Of a stretch of 64,000 nt of DNA, positions 33,541 to 46,097 are shown piece by piece; the stretch's first letter is position 1, and the number at the start of each line of letters is the position of its first letter. A program made the position numbers and the translations under genes. The DNA comes from Stictocephala bisonia (lineage: Eukaryota; Arthropoda; Insecta; Hemiptera; Membracidae): assembly GCA_035578905.1 (NCBI GenBank), contig JAQJVL010000321.1:642357-706356 (forward strand), given 5' to 3'. Under the pieces are notes generated by a model, which saw only the letters and a list, made by a program, of their open reading frames with translations, did not search any database and had not been told where the DNA came from.

Positions 33541-36500
33541 ATTTATAAGTTTACAGATATACAATATTTACAAAATAATAAAATACAAGTATCAATAATG
33601 CATTTGAATGATAAATAAGTCTCTTAATAATTTTATTTTTAACTAAAAGGAGCATAATAAAAACTGGTAACAAAATATTGTACTTGTTGAGTTCTAAATT
33701 AATCACAATCTTCTGTAGAAGAATCTTTTTGGTGACAGTTTAATTTGTAAACTTAAATTATTTAAAATCAGCATTTCAATCAAAAATTCTCTAATTCACT
33801 ATTGAGGTTTTATACAATTGCCCTATGTTATCACTGCAAATAAGATTTAACATTTTTGTTTGATCTCAATTATGATTATGCATTTTTAATACATGAAGTA
33901 TATGAAATGAGAGGTAACTAGGCCAGTTTTTAAGTTAAAATAGAATGGAAAGACACGTACATGTACTCCTTGGACCACAATGTATTGTATGTACACCATA
34001 CAATATAAGCAAAGAAAAATTGGCTTATTCTTGTATTTTGTGTTCAGAACACTTATACAGCCAGGGAAGTTTTCTTATGTCTAAATTAACTTAACTTCAG
34101 GTCATAATAGATATCAGCCAGTGAAGATTTCAGTGATAAAATTAAAATTTTTCTTAAATTTCTAATGACTAGCTTATAAAAATTATCTAAATACTTGCTG
34201 TATTTTTTAATTTACTTTCTATACAAGAGGTTAAATGTTTATTTGAATTAAAAATTGAAATGAAAAATAAAATAAAATGATGCAGTTACAATTTGTTCAG
34301 CAATGTGTTGTGACCAGTCTCCTAGACAACATAGAATAAAGTTCCATAAATTTTTAGGTATGTGAGATAGGAAGGGGTTCTTTGAATGTTTCATTTTTCA
34401 TTTATTCACTTAAAAAAGTGCATTATAGCAGAAATAACGTGAACACACTGTTGAGATAAAAATGAAAACATATAATTTAACATATTTTTGATAACGTGAA
34501 GTGCTCTCCAATGTATACAGTAGGCAATATTTTGCCTCAGGTTGTTTTTTTATCAAACTTTTTATTCTAGCCTCACTCTTTTAATTCCCAGAAATATTTT
34601 CATAAATTAAGTTGTTGAGCAATAAATTTCCTTAAGAGAATTAATTTACATAATATATTCATATTGAACAAGTCAAAAGTTACAGAGTATTTTTTCAGTT
34701 ACAGAGTCAAAAGATTTCAGTAAAAATCAAGATTTTACCAGAAAAGTACAAGCTTTTGTTTTTCGTCATTGAAGACTGTAACTGTCTAACATATCTTATA
34801 TATTGTTCATGAATGTGTTATGTGATCTGGTTCATTAAACAACATATAAAAGCTTTTTAAATTTGCTGTAAATTTTATAAGTTGTAATTTTATAAATGTG
34901 TAAATTTTATTTACACATTTTTTATGTAAATTCAACAATTCAAATACGTTAGCCTCAAGTCTTCTAATAATCTCTTTTTTAAAACATTTATTTCTTACTA
35001 TTTCATTTCACAAAGGAACTGTCATAAAGTATTTGTTGGTATTAAATATCCTTCAACAATACACACTTACAAACACATATACGTAAGAATTATATCACCA
35101 CAATGAAACAGTGGTTGACCCTTTCCTGATTTTCCAAAGAATCATGATTGGGGATGAGAATATTGCAGACCTCTTGAAGGAATTGTCTTTATAGCCTTGA
35201 CATTATGTTCTAAACAAAATCAACACTTCTGTATGATACTTTTGCTTTGTATAGCAATTTGGTGTCCTCTAAGCTACACTCTGGTGGATGGTACCTTCCT
35301 CTCACAGAGTTAAGTTTAATACTGGTACCAACTTCTCTTACATCTGCGAGCAGTACAGTAACAGTTCTCTATGATCTTTATAGTAAAGAATAAAAAATAA
35401 GACAAAATGTGAAAATATGTTTTATATCATTAAGTAGTTAAATTTTCAAAAAATATTTAGTTATTAATGTACAGCAAATTGAATAAAATTGTATATCTTC
35501 TCTAATGAAAAAAGTTATGTTTATAGCACCTACTAGGTCACATCAAAAAAGTTTTGTAAATTCAATAAGCTTTCATTTTTATCTGAATAGTCTTTCTGCT
35601 ACAATTCCCCATTTCCATTATGAGCCACAACTGATAAATGGGACCTTCAAATCACCCTCTCCTGTACCCTTAAAAATCAAGAGGACTTGTTATCTTGTTG
35701 AAAAGACATACCTGAACATGTAGCTGAACAAAATTTAAGTACATACTGTACTATAATTTAATTCTTCTATTTATCCTTTTTTTTATCTAGTCTTACGGGA
35801 CTAAAATTAATGATACAAAATTTCATAAGAACCAACATTAAAATTTGTTGAACATAAAGATTAACAGTAATTTTACCTAGACTAATTCATTTGTTAACAT
35901 TTTAAAATATATTTGCATAGGTCTAAAATTGTTCTTATGTTCATGCATTGGTAGACTTCAGTATGTGTGAACATATGAGCTCCTGTCGCTGACAGTGAAA
36001 TAGCTCAGGTTAATTAGGTTTTGATAATAAACTTGTGTAACTATCACTGGCAAAATATTTTGTTTGTAAATAAATTAACGTCTATATGTGAAATAAAATT
36101 GAGTAAAAAGTGTATTCATTGTAAAAAAATCTAATTGTGAGGTTAGGTAATTGAGCCCTCTCTTGTACTAACAACAAATTGTAACATTAGACAAAGTTAG
36201 AATACTTTTTTTATTTGAATTTAATAGAAATTTGAAAGTGTTTCAAAAAATATTGTTTCAGTCATTTAAAAGTAAACGTATTGTATGTCTATATGATGCT
36301 CATATAAATAAATACAGATACCAAATGATTATAACAAAACTTGTATTGGTGGTTAGTTAAAATAAACAATTAAATATGAAGCACATTTATATATTTAAGA
36401 ATTAACACACTGATTTCAGTATAAATGACTAGAATGTACACTTTTTGATTTTGATAACTAAACTTATATGTACAAAACAGCACTAAATAGTTCTAAAATT

Positions 36501-37186
36501 TTATTTGTTGTTACTCCTTTTACTAATTCTGAATATAATCAAAAAAACCAATAAATTGTAATTTAACACCTTACAGTTTTAGGCATGCATAGAAAAGCAG
36601 ACATCCTGTTACATCTGATAAGGCATATTATCACTTCTTTAAAACTCTCTACTTAAAAATCATTCGTTTTCTGAGAATTCACATAAAATAATTTATGACT
36701 AGAACAGTATAGATTCTTTAAATAGATAGATCTGAAAATATTTATAATTAACATTTAGTGGCCTTTCTTATTGTATATTTTATTGGTAGATTTATAGTGT
36801 GAATGATGATGGCTGGTAATATCAAAATAAAATAGGCATTTTAAAATATATTATTCAAACTAAAAAAAGTTAATCATAAATATTTTTATCTATTTAAGAT
36901 ACAAAAATTAAAAAAAATACTCTTATTTGAAATCAAAATCTGTTAAAAGTACATGTTATCAATGGGTACTAGTTTATATATCTGTTGTGATTTTCAGTTA
37001 TTCTTTACCAAACAATCTGAATCCTTGTATGACTGCACGTCATATCTTGAAATAAAATGATTTATCCTAATAAGGTAAAAATACCTATGCATTGGTATTC
37101 TGGTAACTACAATTTTTGTACACTTGATTTACAAATAAGAAAGTGTATAAGGTAGAAGCTTGTTGTCAGACTGTTGATACCGTTAT
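33541..37186 (-). other. AT-rich 3' flank of LMX1, possible long 3' UTR
   Basis: Directly downstream, in gene direction, of the LMX1 stop codon. Unlike the rest of the window, no transposon fragment or tandem repeat was recognised in these 3.6 kb, and base composition is even. AT-rich strings such as TGTAAATA (minus strand, near 33565) occur but are expected by chance. The poly(A) site cannot be placed. Confidence 0.35.
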
Positions 37187-37396
37187 TCACTGCTCAGTGC
37201 TGCTGAAGTAGGAGTTCTGCATGAGGTAGAGTTTGTCAATAGGGTTGATCTGACCCATGAGCATCCCCTCGTGGTTGGGGGGTGGTCCGAGCTCTAAGGA
37301 AAGGGTGTCGGAGCCTCCCTCATCCAGGTTGGTGCTGTCATCTAAAGAGATGTCGGAACTGCAGAAACTTTCACCGGAATGTGCAGGATAAGCATC
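37187..37396 (-). CDS. Lmx1: LMX1-type LIM-homeobox factor, C-terminal exon
   Basis: The last coding exon. The acceptor TTTATATAG precedes AT, which completes a GAT codon from the previous exon (phase 1). It encodes DAYPAHSGESFCSSDISLDD, then acidic and Ser-rich residues, and ends with GQINPIDKLYLMQNSYFSS plus TEQ and a TGA at 37187-37189. The NPIDxLYxMQxSYF motif is the conserved C-terminal signature of vertebrate LMX1A and LMX1B, which separates this protein from other LIM-homeobox classes. The acidic C-terminal region is the likely transactivation segment (inference). The 96-codon open frame extending left across the acceptor is intron read-through. Confidence 0.95.
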   Translation of the reverse strand, partial: DAYPAHSGESFCSSDISLDDSTNLDEGGSDTLSLELGPPPNHEGMLMGQINPIDKLYLMQNSYFSSTEQ

Positions 37397-40300
37397 TATA
37401 TAAACATCGAAAAACATCAGCAAGGCTAGAACTAAATATCTAGATTTTATCCTAGTGATAGAATAAGAGTTACGCATGGTATTTTGTTTATTTTTGGGCC
37501 AGTTTTATTATCAGGACCACGCAAGCAGAATCATTGTAAGGGAATCGTTATTATTTTTCTTAAATTGATTTATTTATAAAAATGTTCATTGCATCCAATG
37601 CCATTCAGAGTAGGTTAATTTTTAATTCAGTACTTTTCTGTGATAGAATTAGAGTGAATCCAAATAATATTTCATCAGTCAAATATTATTAGAGTATACA
37701 AATGATAACAATGTATTAGAGTACTCAAAATGTATTAGAGTATACAAATGATAACAAAATATCAATGATTTAATATGTACTTTAAATTAAGTGTATACTG
37801 TATGGTTTGTTATAATTGTTATAATTTCATCAGTTTGTTCATACAGTTCAACCTTTGTTATATGGTTCAGAATGAACAATGGATTGATTTTAAAATTTGG
37901 TTACAAATAAAATTACTATAATACTGTATATATGAACATTTGCGTTTTACAAGATATTTATTGCAAGAATAGCTTGTTTAATCATTAGATTATCTTTACA
38001 ACTAACCGAAATTTATTGGGCCATCAGTAGGATTTGTGGGCAAGAGCTTTAAAACATCTGGCTAATTGGAACATATGTCAACTTTTGCACTATAGAAAGT
38101 TATCTACAAAATTGCAATAATAAGGATTTACCTTTTTATACTTATATACTAGTATACTGCTGTGCCATGTTATAATATATCTTATTTATTATAAGTTTTT
38201 AATTACTACTTTTCATTTAGGACAGCTGTTATTATAGACCTTATCTTTGTTACAGTAGCTATGGGATATCTTGAGTTGTGGCTTACGCACGTTCAATGTC
38301 GGGGGGAAGGGGGATCTCTAGCAATAAACAGTGTTTAGCGTGCTACTAGCATTGCTGTAAACATTAGTTGATTATTTTTTTATAACACAACTCCCATCTG
38401 ATTACTCACTGATATTTATTTATTAGCATATTACATGGTATTATAACTTGTTATCATGTTATAATTAATTATAGGCCATTATTATCTTTATCTAGTCTTT
38501 AGTGAGAAAAATAAAAAAAACATCATATGGAATAGCAAATAATTAAACACTTTAGTTCATTTATGGAATGTAGGTTATATGTTAGTAAATAAGAACTGTA
38601 CAAGTTTTGATTGTATGCAGTCCGTAATTTAATTTTATAATACATACTTGTGAATAACTTTGTGAACAATATTCAATTGAATCTCTTTAACGATAGACAG
38701 CTGTTTTAATTAAATTAATATTTAAACTATAACATCTGTGGCTAAGTTATTAAATACATAACAAAAATATACAAAATTAAATGAGAAATTGAGAGAGTAT
38801 TAATTTCTCTCTGCCTTCTGTGCCATTTACTGTACATATACAACAGTTTGTGAAATCTTAATTGCATTACAGTGGGTATATTAATTGCAGTTTAATTCAT
38901 TGTTTCCCTCTGTGATTCCAATAATTTTAGTATTATTATTTGTATAAAAACAGCATATGTATAGAATTATGTCATCACCTTAAAGCTAAAAATCACACAA
39001 AGATAATTGATTTTTAGTTCACTTTACTGAGCAGTCAATTTCAGCTCTCTGCACATATACCCTGTATGACAGTTGTAAACTCTTGTCTTCAAATGGAGAA
39101 CAACCTTTCAAAATGTATAGCTACTGTCTTTGGAGTCTATTCTTGAAACATGCTTAACATACTCTTTTTTTATCAAAAGAGTGATACTGTGTTCTAGCAT
39201 TTTTTTAAAGAACCATTCAGACATTGCGGTTTAATATAATTTTATCCCGCTTAAAACAATTATTCTTGTTCTGGATGGCACTAACAGCACGGGTTTCCTA
39301 CTTAAGGTCTTGCATGGTCTGTGACTATTTATTTAGGATATATAAACCAACACTACCTGGTTCGAATTCCACGTAAAGCTGTAGGTCTCTAGTTGCCCTA
39401 GCTATTGGGCTATTAATAAATAGCTCTTTCTGAGGAACAGTCGACTTAAGTTAGTAACAATGACTACACTTGTTCATCTACACTCATCACACTCATTCGC
39501 CCCTCATATTCGCCTATATCTCTACAATCGGCGTCTTACCGATAATGAATAGTAATAATTCTTTTACCTTCCATACCATTCTTAAGAAGAAAATTCCTTC
39601 CTGTATTATCTTCAATAATTTATCACCCAAGTTACATTGTCATGATAAATAGATTCTATTGGTTTCCCTGTGATATAATCTTGTTACAGTACAAGTTTTC
39701 GACGATTGACATATAAGTTTAAAAAAATCATATCCCTTAATATGAGAACTCAGTGTAGATTGTTTGAACTGAACGATCTTTCAGAGATCATGAGTTCTCT
39801 TTTTTGTCCGAACTTTATGATGCACTTCAAATCATATTTTTTTTAGAAGTTCCACTTATATTTTCTGCAATATTCAGTATGACAGTATCTTTACTCCTCA
39901 ATATTCCATGACAAAAGTGAGGACCATGCCTGGTTGTGAGGCTGTCATATATTTGCTACTGTGTGCATTATTGTCTTTGTGTGTAACTTTCATACATTCA
40001 GAAAAGATTAACCATTAGTCTTGAAGAATTTAATGATGGAGATTTATATAACATTTACATTGTAAAAATAATGCAATATATTGTTATTGAAATTTCTTAT
40101 AATAAGTTTTCAATTTTCCTCCATTAACCCGGGATCGCTCTCGCCGTTAGAGCAATCCTAACTTTTGACATCCTCTTACTATTCCAGGTATATGTTGTAT
40201 ATACGTATAGGAAAGGAGATGAACAAATTGTTAACACATTTTAAATCACACAACATCATGTTTTATTGTAATTTTCTACTTATTAATTTAAAAACAACAA

Positions 40301-40781
40301 CTTACAAACACAAAACTGACAGTTCCGCGATATCACTCGCACAGTTAGATCTGTTTTACCACTGGCATTGGTAACAGTTCAAAGCGGAGTCGTGCCACTT
40401 CCCCATCCACTACTACCTCCTCCAACCACATTAATCTTCCCCAACTACTCAGGTAGGTGGCTAGGATACAGAAGAAAGCATTATTAAATGCTCAGGCATA
40501 TATAATCGTAATTAAACAATTTTCTTCAGAGGAACTAAAAATGTTACATTCAATCTAATAGCGCGAGTGATTGTGGGTTAGTTTACATAAGCAATTTGTA
40601 GGTTTCACTATTATAGTAAACTATGCCTTTACTGTGACAAAATTAGAATTGTAGAATAGTCTAGAACTTAATCCATGCGACTTTTGATTCAGTTAAAGAA
40701 TACTTACTATATTTATCACAAAATTTAAGGTAAATTCAAAACATTACATTTCTCATTTTACTTCATCTGTTTTCAACTTAC
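37397..40781 (-). other. LMX1 intron between linker and C-terminal exons
   Basis: AT-rich. Holds a SINE fragment at 39340-39550 and a short CAGTTCAACC..ATACTG segment near 37847-37926 that may be a tiny TA-flanked MITE. No exon was recognised. Confidence 0.6.
39340..39550 (+). mobile_element. SINE copy (family A), partial
   Basis: Starts near CAACACTACCTGGTTCGAA with the T-arm-like GGTTCGAATTCCACG intact. It continues CTATTGGGCTATTAATAAAT and TTTCTGAGGAACAGTCGA, then degenerates toward the 3' end. It lies in an LMX1 intron, in antisense orientation to the gene. Confidence 0.7.
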
Positions 40782-40886
40782 CATCAGGGGAGTACGGATT
40801 ATTGGGATTGAGAGGTTGACTAGAAGTGGCATATGTGGTGTCCGAAGAATCATGCATGCTCAATCCGTTTATGCTTAGGTAATGAT
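40782..40886 (-). CDS. Lmx1: LMX1 linker exon
   Basis: 105 bp, flanked by the acceptor TTTTTTAG and the donor GTAAGTTG on the minus strand, phase 1 at both ends. It encodes HYLSINGLSMHDSSDTTYAT, then SSQPLNPNNPYSPD, a Ser/Pro/Asn-rich stretch between homeodomain and C-terminal signature. It corresponds in place, and loosely in the NPYS..PD phrase, to the GDHMNPYG region of LMX1B. It has no domain of its own; the matching phases with both neighbours support it as a constitutive exon. Confidence 0.88.
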
Positions 40887-43555
40887 CTAAAAAATAAATG
40901 TTACATTAAAGTACAGAATATCACTACAGTTATTTAATATTACATCTTTAAAATGAAATTTATAAGCATTTAGTCTTTACTCACTTATATCCTCTAAAAT
41001 TAGATCCTTCACCGAGGTAGCAAGTGCAAGAAATTATTTTCATTACTGTCAAGAGTTGTCATTTTTAATGTGCTCATGATTTTCACAATTCTCGGAAAAA
41101 CTTGTTAAAACTTAGTTCAATGTTCTCTGAAAAGTCTTTTTTGGCCAAACAATGCTACTTAACAATAAAACAGCAGTTAAAGCTATATAAACATTCAAAT
41201 AACTAGACTAATAAACTATTTACCAGTGACAACCCCATCATATAAATAGTGTAGACAGCATTTTGACACGGTTGTCACCGGAAAATATAGATTCTAGTTA
41301 TGACACTGGCTGCTTAAGCCTAAAATCCAAAACATAAGATCCAAAACATTAAAATGTCTTAGCTACAAACTTTTTCAGTTTAACCTGTACAATTTAATTA
41401 TCATTATGTATTTATGTATTAACTCTAGCAATGAAATTTCTAGAATTTCAAACTTTATTATATTTCCATTCGGTAGATACTTTATCTATAGATACTTCTG
41501 TTCTATCTATTCAATAGATACTTTTATCTAGAGATGTTTTATGAAAATGTTCAATAATTCAATGAGCCAGCAGAGGAGTTTGAATTGCATATCCTTAACT
41601 TCCAAAGGAAAACCTAACCCTAACCAATTAATGCCTCTTTTAATGCTTTAGCAGAAAAATATAAGAAAGAAAAATTTGCTACACCTTATGCTTTAGTGAT
41701 GGACAAAGATTAAATATGGTGTGTATTAGATTAGTAAAGTTCGATATCAACATTCTCCAAACTCTCACGTCTGATCCCTTAATGGAACTAAGTCAATGTT
41801 AAATAACTCTTGATTTAGCACCACAAAATAGTTCTAGATCAAGCACACAGTTCACAATTAGCATTACAGTTTTGTACTAATTGAAATCTATTAGTATTAG
41901 TAGCTGTTAAAACAGAAAACTACAAGTAATTAACCTATAGCAGATGATTTAGGCAAAGTTATTTTGATTTTTAATTTGAATAGTTAAGGTAGTTTTAATT
42001 TGAACAGTTAAGGTAGAAATCATACTTATGTAAAACATTTCAGGTTAGTCTATTGGAGGTAAAGTAACAAAATATCCCACTTATACATTAAGGTACACAC
42101 TGACTAGTAATCTTGAATTAAATATTGTAAAAAATATCAGATGTTTTGCAAGATATTTTGTAATTATTATAGCAAATATTTTTTTTCTATAGCGAAAATT
42201 ACATATTTTTTATGCAAGATCAAATTCTTCTGCTATTATTTTTAGAACACGTTCTTGCCTAGGGCTTTGGGGAGATCCCATCAGACTTCTTAATTGCTTG
42301 AAATCCCTAAACTGGTTAAAGAAGAAAAAAGGCACAAAAACAGATCTAAAATATTTTTATTGCTATCCTATCACACTCAATAAGCCATATGACTGAGAAA
42401 CAGTAACTAGAATACATAATCGTGTAGCTCTCTATGAAAAAAATGTCCCCTAATTTAATCTGTTACAATGATTTAATATGTCAATTATCAAATATTTCAC
42501 ATGTGGCTTGAATAAAAAGTTAAAGATACAATTGAGAACAAATGCAATGTTGTAACTAAAAGGCTTTCACTTCATGTAAACTGTCATAAATTTGGAATAA
42601 TTTTCATCAATTAAGAAAATTGTGAGGCAAAACCAATACTCTTAACAACAGGTGTATTTAAAGACAGTTTTTTTTTCTTATTAACATTGTTTTGACTATT
42701 GGTAAAGTAAAACTAACACAATTAAGTTTACTGACATGATCAGTCCCCCTTTAAGAGAACATTCAAATAGAGGATACAAAATTAGCAAAATGTTATACAA
42801 AAGATTATTCGGTGACAAGTTGAGCAACTACTTGGTTTTAACGTATTATAAGCTGTACATGTATGCGTGGGTGAGTGGTTCATCAACAATTTACGAAAAT
42901 GGGCGGGTGTAAGTAAGCTGTAGTGGTAACAAATAATCCTTGGAATAGATGATCCTTTAATCCTTGGAAACTTAGCTTGATAAAAACTTATCTTTAACCC
43001 TTTTATGTCATGAGCAAACAGATCTGGTGCATTTTTATAGTTAAAAATTTATAATACTAATAAATAAGTTCTTGAACAAGTTAAGAAAATAAAAGCTTAC
43101 CTCATTTTAAATACTCAGACAAGCTCTTAATCATCATCTTCAATGTGAAATGCTTGAGAGACCTAAGGGGCTCTATTACAGACAGAACGGGGGTTTAGAT
43201 CTCAGACTGACAAGTTTTTGTATGCCGATTTAATAGAGAAACATAGTGTGTGGCATAGCAATGGAAAAGCCCATCTAAAAATAAACTGGATCCAGAATAG
43301 GTGGAAGTTGACAAATTGGGTTTTTATTTTTGTTGCATACATGATCACTTTTCGCAGCTTTTAATAAAAGCAAGTGTTGGACAATATATGTTTTATTTTA
43401 AATAACTAATACAGGACATGCTTAAAATAAACAATGGACTAACAAAGGACCTACTTATAGCAATAAAGGAAACATAGCCATATCAAGAAAATTCTTGGTG
43501 CTCAAAGTGTTTAGACATTTTTTCAATTTAATAACAAACATTGTATTGTACTCAC
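40887..43555 (-). other. LMX1 intron
   Basis: AT-rich with no recognised exon, transposon or tandem repeat. Near 41471-41533 there is a small cluster of ATAGATACTTTTATCTA-like short inverted phrases without clear structure. Confidence 0.55.
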
Positions 43556-43745
43556 TATGATCACTGGATAAGGGTTCCTGTTTAATGGTTTTATCACCTC
43601 GCTTTTCATCTTTGTCATTGGGAGATTTGTCAGAATCCTGTTTTGCTTTCCTCTGAATCTTCTTCATCTTTGCTCTTTGGTTCTGGAACCATACTTGCAC
43701 TACTCGGACACTGAGACCTGTCTCCTTGGCCAACGCTTCTCTCAC
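43556..43745 (-). CDS. Lmx1: LMX1 exon: second half of the homeodomain and basic tail
   Basis: Begins after the acceptor TGTGTCTAG with [20 protein letters not shown], then [11 protein letters not shown]: helix 2 and the DNA-recognition helix 3 with WFQNQ (Gln at homeodomain position 50, Asn at 51). This is near-identical to LMX1A/B. After the homeodomain come Lys-rich residues ([20 protein letters not shown]) and [13 protein letters not shown] fits the SUMO consensus (hydrophobic-K-x-E), here I-K-Q-E; that use is inference. It ends phase 1 at the donor GTGAGT. Length 190 bp. The open frame continuing 33 codons past the donor is intron. Confidence 0.96.
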
Positions 43746-43809
43746 CTAGACACACAATAGAGTAGCATGTTAATTTGTTAAAAGGAAATTAAGAATATCA
43801 ATCCTGTAC

Positions 43810-43865
43810 ACTTAGGAATGGGTGGGAAGGTCAATACCACAGTACATGTATGGAAAGGTGGGTGG
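43810..43865 (+). repeat. Single degenerate unit of the 36-bp minisatellite
   Basis: Reads AATGGGTGGGAAGGTCAATA, then CCACAGTACATGTATGG and AAGGTGGGTGGGTATT: one and a half units of the family that forms the array at 46098-47197, 2.3 kb away in the same intron. Confidence 0.65.
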
Positions 43866-44649
43866 GTATTATTTCTGAGATGATATTTTAAAAGCTAAAA
43901 TTATAGGTTAGGTTAAAGGGCACTAGGGCAGAAATTATTCACTATATTAGGAGAGATAGGACATAAAAAAAACTTACCATAGAAGAGAAGATCACTAACA
44001 CCAACAACACAGTTGTAGTAAAAAAGCTAAAATTATGATTTTATTAGTTAATATAAATAATTTATACACACTGCCATTATTAGACACATACAATAACTAG
44101 ACTTTATTATGTTCTCCTTTAAGATAATGCTGATTTCTTAAATAATTTACAGAACATTGTAAAACCATACAAAATTCTAGATTGCAGCAACTTGGCAAGT
44201 AAAAAGGTGTGTATTATATCAAATGTAAAGATGATTTATTTTATAATTTACCAACATTTCATCTGCCACATGGTTTTATATTTTAATTATAACATTTTAA
44301 ATTTATTACACTTTGAGTACTGAAGTAGTTTTTTATAATAGAAGATTACAATTATTCTTAGTTTCACATATTAATTAACATCTTTCATGTTTATTTTTGA
44401 AACATGGAAGTGTTTTGGGAGAGAGTCATTTTATTATAGATGAGCAATCCAATATTTTTAACTTACTGATGCTTAGCTTTTTAACTTACTGATTATTAAA
44501 AAAAGAAAGAAAAAATACTTTTTTCCTTGAAAACTAACTTTGAGTATAACTGGAATTTTCATCAGACCTAGAGAGTAAGATCAGAAAGAGTAACAAATTA
44601 AAATATAATTAAGTGTTGCAATTCCTTTGAATTTCTGTGGTATGTATTC

Positions 44650-45020
44650 TAAGTTAAAATGGAGACTGTTGAATTGCTTCCAAACTGGCATGGGCAAATG
44701 TAACTACTGGAAATATAAATGGGAATTGACACTAGATCAGTCATGTGATTGCGAAAAATCCATACAAACAATGGATCAAATAGTTACACTCTTTTAAGGA
44801 GAGATTAGCTAGCATAATTAGAATCAGTAAGGCAGGTCTTAAATGGCTCAATGTATTGGATTTAGCTTTGTAACAGAAGATCGCTTTATATTTTTATTAG
44901 TATATAACATGACTATTGGATCTTGTTCAAAAAATGGATATTACAGTTTTTTTTTTTTTAAATTAATAAATGGTAGCTAACAGCACACCATACAATATAT
45001 TTATAAGTAAAAATAAGCTT
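44650..45020 (+). mobile_element. LINE 3' end fragment (same family as 4840-6180)
   Basis: Aligns with 5826-6170: GAGACTGTTGAATTGCTTCC, then CAGTCATGTGATTGC, AGAATCAGTAAGGCAGGTCT, and the final AATAAATGGTAGCTAAC. It contains only the C-terminal zinc-finger-like codons and 3' UTR, so it is a 5'-truncated insertion. Confidence 0.75.
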
Positions 45021-45369
45021 ATAAACTATGATCTGAAGATTTAAAAAAATAAAGGTCTAAGATTTTTTATTCTAACTTAAAAGTCTAAAGTAACGTTTTA
45101 ATGCTATAAATATGTCAAATACTACTTTCCTGAACCTTAATTTATGAATATTTTCAGCGACAGGACAGTAGTGTGTTGGATTGAAAAAAAAGTGTAAATT
45201 TGGCCCTGAATATGTAGGTGATTGATCAGAGATTGTGACTGTAGTTATTTTGAATCACTTCAGAATGAGCTATTTACTGAATATCAAATGAGGTTAAGTA
45301 GTGACTATAATGACAAACTCTCTAATATATGCCAATAAGTAAACTAAGTCTCTATGCTGTGATTGAAAC

Positions 45370-46085
45370 TTTGAAATATCAGGCGAAACATTGAAAAATT
45401 TAGAAAAAATTTCACTTATAGAGCTTGAGAATATTTGTAACTATTTTAAAACTTATAATCTAACAATTAACAAACAAAAGAGAAAAATAGTAATGTTTAC
45501 AACAAAACAAAATAAAACAACAGAAAAACTTTGAACAAAGTGCAATAATAAAAAAATTAACAGTGAGGTAAGTGTAAATTTTTAAAGATTCATAGATTAC
45601 AATTTAAATTAGAATGTATATAAGATAAAAATCTGAACAAAAATTGATCCGGGAATTTTAAGAATTATTTATTTTTCGTTTATACATTCTCATATTTGGT
45701 TTGGTACTTGTTTGTGCGGATCCAAAACAAAAACTAACATGAACAGAATACTGAAAAAAAGCGATAAGAATTATATTAAAAATGAGGTTTGATGAATCAG
45801 TAAAAGAAAATAGTATAAAAATATTAACTGTATAATGGCCAGTATATTTCAGATACCATCATGTTAGTAAGACCTTCACTTGACTTTACAGAAGACAAGC
45901 AGTTATTTATACAACACTAGAAAAAAGAGTTAATATATCATATACATGCGTTTTTGAAAAGAAACCAACATATGGCTAACAAGATTCTGAGGCATTTACA
46001 AGTAGAAAAGGGTGTGAGTAAAGTCAAGAAGAAACTAAAGGGATTTTTATTACAAAAATCTGTATTCATTAGAGGAGTTTTCCAC
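45370..46085 (+). mobile_element. Degenerate LINE RT C-terminal fragment
   Basis: Plus-strand reading contains NLEKISLIELENICNYFKTY and NLTINKQK..KIVMF, the region after RT motif C, near 45390-45500. It continues with YFSFIHSHIWFGT near 45670 and a decayed LLQKS..FI..RSF end near 46050. Stops are frequent. The minisatellite starts a few bases past this C-terminus, and a LINE-like 3' UTR resumes after the array. Confidence 0.6.
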
Positions 46086-46097
46086 CTCTAAGAAACA

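Noticed and set aside
37847..37926. 80-bp MITE (CAGTTCAACC..ATACTG with TA flanks)
   Set aside because: Terminal similarity is too short to separate from chance in AT-rich DNA.
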